A DNA stretch of 18,434 nt from JANNRR01 sp031401675 (GTDB lineage: Bacteria; Pseudomonadota; Alphaproteobacteria; Rhodobacterales; Rhodobacteraceae), in NCBI GenBank assembly GCA_031401675.1, contig JANNRR010000181.1, forward strand, positions 1 to 18,434. Reading direction: 5' to 3'. The translations under genes were made by a program, and so were the position numbers. The notes under the pieces are model-generated. The model was not told the origin of the DNA and did no database searches. It saw only the letters and a program-made list of their open reading frames with translations. How positions within the stretch are numbered: position 1 is the first letter of the stretch; the number at the start of each line of letters is the position of its first letter. Of this stretch, positions 13,886 to 18,434 are shown in pieces.

Positions 13886-14194
13886 TCAGAAGTCGAAGAG
13901 CTCGCCAAGGAAGCTTTCGCGGCGTTTGCGCCTGGGGTTGTAGCGGTCGTCATCGTCGTCATCGTCGCGGCGTTGCGGGCGGGACGGGGCTTGCGTGTAG
14001 GCTTGCGCAGCGCGCGGTTCGACAAGGGTGACCGGCGCGGCGGCAATCGGAACCGGGGAGGCAGCTGCGCGTTCGATGATCTTGTCCAACTCGCCTCGGT
14101 CAAGCCAGACACCGCGGCATTTGGGGCAATAGTCGATTTCGACTCCGCCACGGTCGGCCATCACCAGCGTCTCGTTGTCCACAGGGCATCGCAT
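13886..14194 (-). CDS. zf-TFIIB-type zinc-ribbon protein with acidic-basic tail
   Basis: This is a 102-residue protein. The N-terminal domain MRCPVDNETLV...VEIDYCPKCRGVWLD followed by RGELDKIIER is the hallmark of the bacterial zf-TFIIB family: a zinc knuckle and an amphipathic helix. A Pro/Ala-rich linker then leads to seven consecutive Asp, a basic RRKRR patch, and the end SFLGELFDF. AGAAGGAGAG precedes the ATG at 14194, which fixes the start; a longer open frame from 14272 has no such site. The function of the family is unknown, although the highly charged tail suggests binding to a partner protein or nucleic acid. A decayed copy lies at 13062-13210 and creatinase starts divergently 302 bp away. 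Confidence 0.88.
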   Translation of the reverse strand: MRCPVDNETLVMADRGGVEIDYCPKCRGVWLDRGELDKIIERAAASPVPIAAAPVTLVEPRAAQAYTQAPSRPQRRDDDDDDDRYNPRRKRRESFLGELFDF

Positions 14195-14496
14195 CGTTCT
14201 CTCCTTCTTCTGCATTCGCCCGAGATGGCTATTGCGGCGCCGTATGCAAGCGGCAGGCGCGAGATGTCGCACATTCCGCGCTGTCGGAATCGGTCATGAT
14301 GGCACCTTTATGTCGCAATCGCGCTTGAGTACGCTGGGATTTGCGGCAAGATGCTCCCGGGCCGGAACGATGGCGTCGTTCCTTGGAGATATCCAACTGC
14401 TCGCGGTAGCCGGGTTTAACCGGGCGTCGCTGTCGTCCTGTACGCCGGGACCTTTCGGGGCCCGGGCGCTGCCAGACCCCTTAGATGAGGTCTGAC
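14195..14496. promoter_or_regulatory. Divergent promoter region between zinc-ribbon and creatinase genes
   Basis: These 302 bp hold both promoters. An inverted repeat ATTCCG-CGCTGT-CGGAAT at 14273-14290 looks like an operator half-site pair. A 61-codon open frame lies on the plus strand at 14310-14495. No regulator gene is present, and no -35/-10 pair stood out clearly. Confidence 0.4.
14310..14495 (+). CDS. Possible 61-residue ORF just upstream of creatinase
   Basis: The frame runs from ATG 14310 to TGA 14493-14495 and stops one nucleotide before the creatinase ATG. It reads MSQSRLSTLGFAARCSRAGT and then MASFLGDIQLLAVAGFNRAS. The tight junction would permit coupled translation. No ribosome site precedes it and no family was recognised. 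It could be a leader peptide, a gene remnant, or a chance frame. Confidence 0.25.
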   Translation: MSQSRLSTLGFAARCSRAGTMASFLGDIQLLAVAGFNRASLSSCTPGPFGARALPDPLDEV

Positions 14497-15720
14497 ATGA
14501 CTCCAGCCGCTGCGGTCGATCGCCCGGAACACTACCGCTTTCACAATGGCGACAAGGTGGTGCTGCCGTTCGCACCTGAGGAATACGAAGCACGTCTGTC
14601 GGGCCTGCGCCAGGTGATGGCAGCGCAGGGGATCGATGCCTGCGTGCTGACCTCGATGCATTCGGTGGCCTATTACTCGGGTTTTCTCTTTTGCTCGTTC
14701 GGGCGGCCATATGCCTGCGTGGTGACGCCGACCGAAAGCGTGACGATCAGCGCCGGGATCGATGCGGGCCAGCCTTGGCGGCGTTGTCATGGCGACAACA
14801 TCACCTATACCGACTGGAAACGCGATAATTTCTGGCGGGCAATCGCATCGGTGACGGGCGCGGGAAAAGTGATCGGCTGCGAGGCGGATCATCTGACGCT
14901 GGAACGTTCAGAGAAGCTGAACGGGTTCCTGCGCCCAGCGCGCGGAGTGGATATCGCACCAGCGGCGATGCAGCAACGGATGCACAAATCCGCAGCAGAA
15001 ATCGCGCTGATCCGGTCCGGGGCCAATGTGGCGGATGTCGGGGGGCATGCGATCCGCGCGGTAGTGCGCGAAGGGGCGCGCGAGATCGATGTAGCGATGG
15101 CGGGTCGCGACGCCATGGAGGTGGAGATTGCCAAGCGGTTCCCGGATGCCGAATACCGCGATACCTGGGTGTGGTTCCAGTCGGGCCTGAACACCGATGG
15201 GGCACATAATCCGGTGACCAGCCGCAGGCTGACGCGTGGCGATATCCTGAGCCTGAACACCTTTCCGATGATTTCGGGCTATTACACGGCGCTGGAGCGG
15301 ACGATGTTCGTGGGCGAAGTCGATACCGCCAGCCTGAAGATATGGGAGACGAACATAGCGGCACATGAATACGGGATGAGCCTGCTGGTGCCTGGGGCAA
15401 GCTGTTCCGCCGTGACCCGCAAGATCAACGAATTCTTTGCAGAACGGCAGATGTTGCAATACCGGACCTTTGGCTATGGTCATTCGTTCGGCGTACTTTC
15501 GCATTACTACGGTCGCGAGGCGGGCCTGGAACTGCGCGAAGACATCGACACGGTTCTGGAACCCGGCATGGTGATCAGCATGGAGCCGATGCTTACCGTT
15601 CCCCAGGGCATGCCGGGGGCGGGCGGCTACCGCGAGCACGATATTCTGGTGATCACCGAGGACGGTGCCGAGGATATCACGCTTTATCCCTATGGCCCGA
15701 GCTTCAATGTAGTGGGATGA
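14497..15720 (+). CDS. Creatinase (creatine amidinohydrolase)
   Basis: Creatinase hydrolyses creatine to sarcosine and urea. The 407-residue protein has the creatinase/aminopeptidase-P fold: an N-terminal domain with YYSGFLFCSFGRPYA and the GQPWRR loop, then the pita-bread domain. Counted from MRSD at 14485 (subtract 4 for the start used here), the catalytic residues are H241 (TDGAHNPVT), E271 (YYTALERT) and E367 (ISMEP). Their spacing of 30 and 126 residues equals that of His232, Glu262 and Glu358 in Pseudomonas putida creatinase. Long stretches such as QYRTFGYGHSFG and SHYYGREAGLELREDIDTV are near identical to that enzyme as I recall it, which separates it from prolidases. ATG 14497 is preferred because GAGG lies upstream; ATG 14485 has no such site. 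No creatininase or sarcosine oxidase gene is in the window. Confidence 0.96.
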   Translation: MTPAAAVDRPEHYRFHNGDKVVLPFAPEEYEARLSGLRQVMAAQGIDACVLTSMHSVAYYSGFLFCSFGRPYACVVTPTESVTISAGIDAGQPWRRCHGDNITYTDWKRDNFWRAIASVTGAGKVIGCEADHLTLERSEKLNGFLRPARGVDIAPAAMQQRMHKSAAEIALIRSGANVADVGGHAIRAVVREGAREIDVAMAGRDAMEVEIAKRFPDAEYRDTWVWFQSGLNTDGAHNPVTSRRLTRGDILSLNTFPMISGYYTALERTMFVGEVDTASLKIWETNIAAHEYGMSLLVPGASCSAVTRKINEFFAERQMLQYRTFGYGHSFGVLSHYYGREAGLELREDIDTVLEPGMVISMEPMLTVPQGMPGAGGYREHDILVITEDGAEDITLYPYGPSFNVVG

Positions 15721-15818
15721 GCGGCTACGCCGCGAACCCGGTGCAGCTTCTGACGGAACCCGCGTGGTGCTTGGCCCCGATTCTCCGCTTGTCAGGTGGT
15801 CAATGCCGGCAGCGGTAG
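15717..15818 (+). CDS. Possible 33-residue ORF overlapping the creatinase stop
   Basis: An ATG at 15717 overlaps the creatinase stop as ATGA and opens 33 codons reading MSGYAANPVQLLTEPAWCLA and ending in CRQR. A second short frame at 15803-15895, MPAAVAPALWVGLLGGGTVA followed by LGAAALIRRV, looks like a membrane helix. The two could be halves of one small membrane-protein gene broken by a frameshift. Support is limited to the ATGA overlap and the hydrophobic character. The second frame overlaps the end of the GlsB-type gene on the other strand. Confidence 0.3.
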   Translation: MSGYAANPVQLLTEPAWCLAPILRLSGGQCRQR

Positions 15819-15881
15819 CCCCGGCGCTTTGGGTCGGTTTGCTCGGAGGCGGCACCGTCGCCTTGGGAGCAGCAGCTCTGA

Positions 15882-16124
15882 TCAGGCGCGTTTAATCAAA
15901 CGCAGCAAAAGCAGCAAGACGACGGCCCCAAGCGTGGCGCGGATGACGCCACCAATCAGTAGCCCCATGTTCATGCCGAAACGCGGCAGAAGGTAGTAGG
16001 CGAGAAAGGCCCCACCGATTCCAACCAGGATGTTCCCGATCAGCCCAAAACCGTAACCGGTGACGATGCGCCCAGCCAGCCATCCGGCCAGCGCGCCGAC
16101 GATCAGATTTAAAACTATGCCCAT
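15882..16124 (-). CDS. GlsB/YeaQ/YmgE family small membrane protein
   Basis: This is an 80-residue protein with three hydrophobic helices. It begins MGIVLNLIVGALAGWLAGRI and has the glycine pattern GLIGNILVGIGGAFLAYYLL; this family (transglycosylase-associated protein, Pfam Transgly_assoc) is known for stress-induced inner-membrane proteins of unclear function. The C-terminus is a Leu-rich helix ending KRA. The ATG at 16124 follows a GGGGCAGAAGA stretch and gives the usual family length of about 80-85 residues. The HxlR gene lies 84 bp upstream on the same strand. Confidence 0.88.
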   Translation of the reverse strand: MGIVLNLIVGALAGWLAGRIVTGYGFGLIGNILVGIGGAFLAYYLLPRFGMNMGLLIGGVIRATLGAVVLLLLLRLIKRA

Positions 16125-16208
16125 TCTTCTGCCCCTTTTTGCGTTTTGGCTCTGTCCCTTCCTTCTACAGGCTGGCAGGGCACGTCCGGCCTGTCTGCCC
16201 GGCGTTTT

Positions 16209-16580
16209 TCACAGTGGATCGCGCTGATCAAAGCTTTCCCGGGCAACGGCAATTATCTGCAGATTTGCCAGCGCCCATCGGGCCAGCGGGGCAAGAATGT
16301 CGGTCAGCGACCGCCCAAGCCCGGTCAGCGCATAATCGACGCGCGGCGGGATGCTGGGCGTCACGGAACGGGTCACGATTCCGTCCCGTTCCAGCTTGCG
16401 CAGTGTCTGGGTCAACATCCGCTGTGAAACATCCGGAATCTGGCGTCTGAGTTGCGAAAACCGCAGACTCTGAGCCTTGAGGCCGGTCAGCACCAGAATT
16501 GTCCATTTGTCGCCAATCCCGTCCAGCACATCGCGGACCGGGCAAAGGTCGGGGTCGTAGTGGATCGAGGTGGTTCCCAT
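16209..16580 (-). CDS. HxlR family winged-helix transcriptional regulator
   Basis: This is a 123-residue protein. The N-terminus carries the family signature CPVRDVLDGIGDKWTILVL (13-31), including the conserved Cys that in some HxlR proteins senses electrophiles or redox state. The winged helix follows with RFSQLRRQIPDVSQRMLTQ and LRKLERDGIVTR, then the YALTGLGRSL wing. HxlR proteins bind as dimers near their own promoter and often control a neighbouring divergent gene. Here that is the metallo-beta-lactamase-fold gene 103 bp away. A 12-bp palindrome lies 8-19 bp before its start codon. Confidence 0.93.
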   Translation of the reverse strand: MGTTSIHYDPDLCPVRDVLDGIGDKWTILVLTGLKAQSLRFSQLRRQIPDVSQRMLTQTLRKLERDGIVTRSVTPSIPPRVDYALTGLGRSLTDILAPLARWALANLQIIAVARESFDQRDPL

Positions 16581-16587
16581 GGCGTAA

Positions 16588-16599
16588 CTCGGTTCCGAG
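16588..16599. promoter_or_regulatory. Palindrome in the HxlR/MBL divergent promoter
   Basis: CTCGG-TT-CCGAG is a perfect inverted repeat 8-19 bp upstream of the HxlR start codon, in the 103-bp divergent spacer. A looser symmetric segment, GGTATTGATTCGTAACC (GGT...GA-TC...ACC), lies around 16640-16660 nearer the MBL gene. Either could be the HxlR operator. AGAAGGA at about 16667-16673 is the MBL ribosome site. Confidence 0.4.
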
Positions 16600-16683
16600 A
16601 TCGTGCCGTCTTAACAGAGCGGCGGCGAGAAGTATGGAAAATCGGTATTGATTCGTAACCAACTCTAGAAGGAATACCATATC

Positions 16684-17565
16684 ATGCAGCTTCTCGACAG
16701 ACGGAATTTCATGGCGTTGACCGGCGGCACCGCGCTCGTTGCCGGAATGCCCCGCTCGGCGCGGGCGGCGCCATCGGAAACGTCGGTCTTTACCGCCGAC
16801 GATGCCGGCGCACTGGTGGACAGCACCTTGATCGTTGGCGAGACCAAGGCAGTGTTGATCGACGCGCAGTTCGACGTGGCCAATGCCAGCCGGCTGGCCG
16901 AAATGATCGCAGAGACCGGACGCACGCTCGAAACCATCTTCATCACCCATTCTCACCCCGACCACGTGTTGGGGCTTGCCGTCCTGATCGACCGGTTTCC
17001 GGCTGCCAAACCTCTGACCCACAAACTGATCCGCCCGGAAATCGAGCAAACGGCGGCTCAAACCCTGGCCTTTTTGAGTGGTCAAGCCCCGGCGGGCACC
17101 TTTGACGACCGGGTAGTGATCCCGGAGGCCCTGACCGCCGACCACATCCTGCTGGAAGGTGAGCGGATCGAGATACTGGAGCCGATGCATGGCGACACGG
17201 CGCTGATCAGCGCCGTGCATATCCCAGCGCTCAACACCCTGATCGCCAGCGATTTCGCCTACGCCGGCACCCATGTCTGGGTGGCAGAAAACACCACACC
17301 CGAACTGCTCGCCAAATGGCGCGACAGCCTGGCGCTGCTGGAGGCGATCGGCGCAGCGGTGGTGGTGCCGGGGCATCGCGGCGACGGCGTGCTCAATAAT
17401 GCCGGGGTGTTTGGCCAGACCCGGGCCTATCTGGATCAATGGGAGACGGCGCTGGCATCCAGCAAATCCGCCCATGACCTGCGGTCAGCGATGCTGGCGG
17501 GCAATGCGGCGCCGGGCCTTAGCTTCGCACTCGAACGCGCAGTTGCAGCCGTCTATCCGGGGTAA
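16684..17565 (+). CDS. Exported metallo-beta-lactamase-fold hydrolase
   Basis: This is a 293-residue protein. The N-terminus MQLLDRRNFMALTGGTALVA has the twin-arginine RRNFM motif and a hydrophobic stretch, with a likely cleavage after ARA at about 26-28, so export by the Tat pathway in folded, metal-loaded form is likely. The metal site is HSHPDH at 89-94 (H89, H91, D93, H94), with a second-shell HGD, an SDFAY Asp and the C-terminal PGHR His. The substrate is unknown; related proteins include lactonases, glyoxalase-like and phosphodiesterase-like enzymes. It is divergent from an HxlR regulator, a common pairing in which the regulator senses the compound that the hydrolase clears. The ATG at 16684 has AGAAGGA upstream. 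Confidence 0.88.
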   Translation: MQLLDRRNFMALTGGTALVAGMPRSARAAPSETSVFTADDAGALVDSTLIVGETKAVLIDAQFDVANASRLAEMIAETGRTLETIFITHSHPDHVLGLAVLIDRFPAAKPLTHKLIRPEIEQTAAQTLAFLSGQAPAGTFDDRVVIPEALTADHILLEGERIEILEPMHGDTALISAVHIPALNTLIASDFAYAGTHVWVAENTTPELLAKWRDSLALLEAIGAAVVVPGHRGDGVLNNAGVFGQTRAYLDQWETALASSKSAHDLRSAMLAGNAAPGLSFALERAVAAVYPG

Positions 17566-17570
17566 AGGCT

Positions 17571-17608
17571 GACGCGGGGCGGCCTTTTGGCTTCAAGGTC
17601 GCCCCGTC
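17571..17608. terminator. Bidirectional stem-loop between convergent genes
   Basis: GACGCGGGGCGGCCTT (17571-17586) pairs with AAGGTCGCCCCGTC (17595-17608) around an 8-nt loop, with a 2-nt bulge and one G-U pair. It starts 6 nt after the MBL stop and faces the end of the RTX remnant. No strong U-tract follows, so termination is likely but perhaps Rho-assisted. Confidence 0.5.
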
Positions 17609-17659
17609 AACTATCCGAAATCATCGGGTCAAAGTTATCGCGCCACCGCCGCGCAGCCT

Positions 17660-18297
17660 TCAGCGGATGAAATCCAGCGCCGTCAGGAAGTGCAGACCGT
17701 CAAGGCGCAGAACGAAATCGGCCACGCCGTCGCCGGTAACTTCTGCCTCGACCGTCGTGAAATTCCCCGGCACGTTTTGCTGGAACCGCAGTTTTCCGGC
17801 GACGAGGTCAAAGACCGTGTTGCCGATGAAAGTGAAGGTGTCGTTGATGCCAGCGGTTGCGGCAATTGCGTCGATGGCGGCAAGGCTGATGTCATCCAAC
17901 CCGTCGGCGAAATCGGTGATACGGTCGATCAGGGTGAAACTGTCGGTGACCCTGGAGAACACGAAGACGTCACGGCTGGCCCCGCCGGTCATCACGTCGC
18001 GCCCGGCACCGCCTGTGATCTGGTCGATCCCTGCACCGCCGTTGATCGCATCATTGCCGGCGCCGGCGCTGATCCGGTCATTGCCGGCATTGCCGCGAAG
18101 GATGTTGGCTGACGTGTTGCCGGTAATCTTGTCCGCGCCGGACCCGCCGAATGCATTCTCAATCACCGCACCAAACGCGATGGTGTAGCCGCCGTCGATA
18201 CCGTTGATGTAGGACAGAAACCCGCCGCCACCTGCGGCATGCTGCAAAGTCGCCGCCCGCAGATCAAGGGCGCTGCCAAAGGCAGTGTTGTTGCACA
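17660..18297 (-). pseudogene. C-terminal RTX remnant of a serralysin-type (M10) secreted protease
   Basis: About 211 codons match the back end of M10 metalloproteases. AFGSALDLRAATLQ and GGYTIAFGAVIENAFGG are the linker segment after the catalytic domain. Five to six RTX nonapeptides (GGSGADKIT, GNAGNDRIS, AGAGNDAIN, GGAGIDQIT, GGAGRDVMT) follow; these bind calcium and fold outside the cell. RDVFVFSRVTDS and ITDFADGLDDI are the start of the type I secretion domain, which ends normally at LDFIR. The zinc protease domain (HExxHxxGxxH) is absent. Upstream of about 18297 the frame continues into unrelated sequence with a chance ATG at 18343, so the front was lost by insertion or deletion. The missing half may lie beyond the right edge if an insertion split the gene. 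Confidence 0.8.
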
Positions 18298-18434
18298 CTA
18301 CACGACTCCCGGGTTTTTGAGTGTTTTTGGGAGGTTGATCCATTCGACAAGAATGTTCGGGTGATCTGAGCGGAGGCGGTTTCTGAGGAAGGTGAAGCCG
18401 GTTCGGAAGTAGGACCTTGCGAGGTATCCGTGGG
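18298..18434 (-). other. Foreign sequence at the right edge, possible mobile element end
   Basis: On the minus strand a frame stays open from the edge to a TAG at 18300-18298. It reads HGYLARSYFRTGFTFLRNRL and then RSDHPNILVEWINLPKTLKN. It has protein-like composition, yet I recognise no family. The TAG lies right at the junction with the RTX remnant, as expected if a mobile element ends here. Terminal repeats cannot be checked because the other end is outside the window. Confidence 0.3.

Noticed and set aside
16228..17475. Minus-strand open frame of 415 codons opposite the MBL-fold and HxlR genes
   Set aside because: Both genes it overlaps have intact motifs and ribosome sites; its own protein has no recognisable family and Gln/Arg/His-rich shadow composition.
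18000..18150. Repeated DNA that might suggest a CRISPR or satellite array
   Set aside because: The periodicity is 27 nt, in frame, and encodes RTX nonapeptides GGxGxDxxx; the repeats diverge and there are no spacers.

Overview
The window is GC-rich and looks like the chromosome of an alphaproteobacterium, most likely in the Rhodobacteraceae/Paracoccaceae. The evidence is indirect: GC-rich codon use throughout, the subfamilies seen (S49 peptidase, SDRs, an RTX-type M10 protease remnant, a glutamine-synthetase-like ligase), and a uvrC gene preceded by a pteridine-reductase-like SDR. No rRNA, tRNA or CRISPR array was seen. Both edges carry sequence that looks mobile or foreign: the first 26 codons of a probable IS630-type transposase on the left, and an unidentified sequence that replaces the front of an RTX protease gene on the right.

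Layout. 1-250: transposase start, a small hairpin and the uvrC terminator. 257-4330 (all minus strand): uvrC, a PTR1/FolM-like SDR with a TTG start, and an S49 peptidase coupled by TGATG to a 61-residue membrane zinc-ribbon protein. 4673-9457 (all plus strand): the most coherent block, made of an N-formylglutamate-amidohydrolase-like enzyme, a glutamine-synthetase-like gamma-glutamyl ligase, an aldehyde dehydrogenase and an iron-type alcohol dehydrogenase, with gaps or overlaps of 4 nt, 78 nt and -4 nt. 9458-9839: a gene-free convergent spacer with a strong hairpin and a perfect 16-bp palindrome. 9840-11441 (minus): a P1/DmpA-type self-processing hydrolase, possibly coupled to a 41-codon upstream ORF, and a cupin. 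11563-12790 (plus): an SDR lacking the Tyr/Lys active-site pair, and a GNAT-like protein. 12818-14194: a small zinc-ribbon protein, a frameshifted relic of a second zinc-ribbon gene, a MAPEG membrane protein, and the intact zf-TFIIB-type relative of the relic. 14497-15720: a clear creatinase. 15882-17565: a small GlsB/YeaQ-type membrane protein, then an HxlR regulator divergent from a Tat-exported metallo-beta-lactamase-fold protein. 17660-18297: the C-terminal RTX remnant of a serralysin-type protease.

How the genes may work together. The 4.7-9.5 kb block fits a gamma-glutamylation route: the ligase caps an amine or amino alcohol with glutamate, the two dehydrogenases oxidise the alcohol to aldehyde and then acid, and the amidohydrolase releases glutamate and the product acid. 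This scheme is inference from the gene set. Creatinase (creatine to sarcosine plus urea) is a second nitrogen-compound catabolic function, but no sarcosine-degrading partner is present. The HxlR/MBL pair looks like a local sensor-effector unit.
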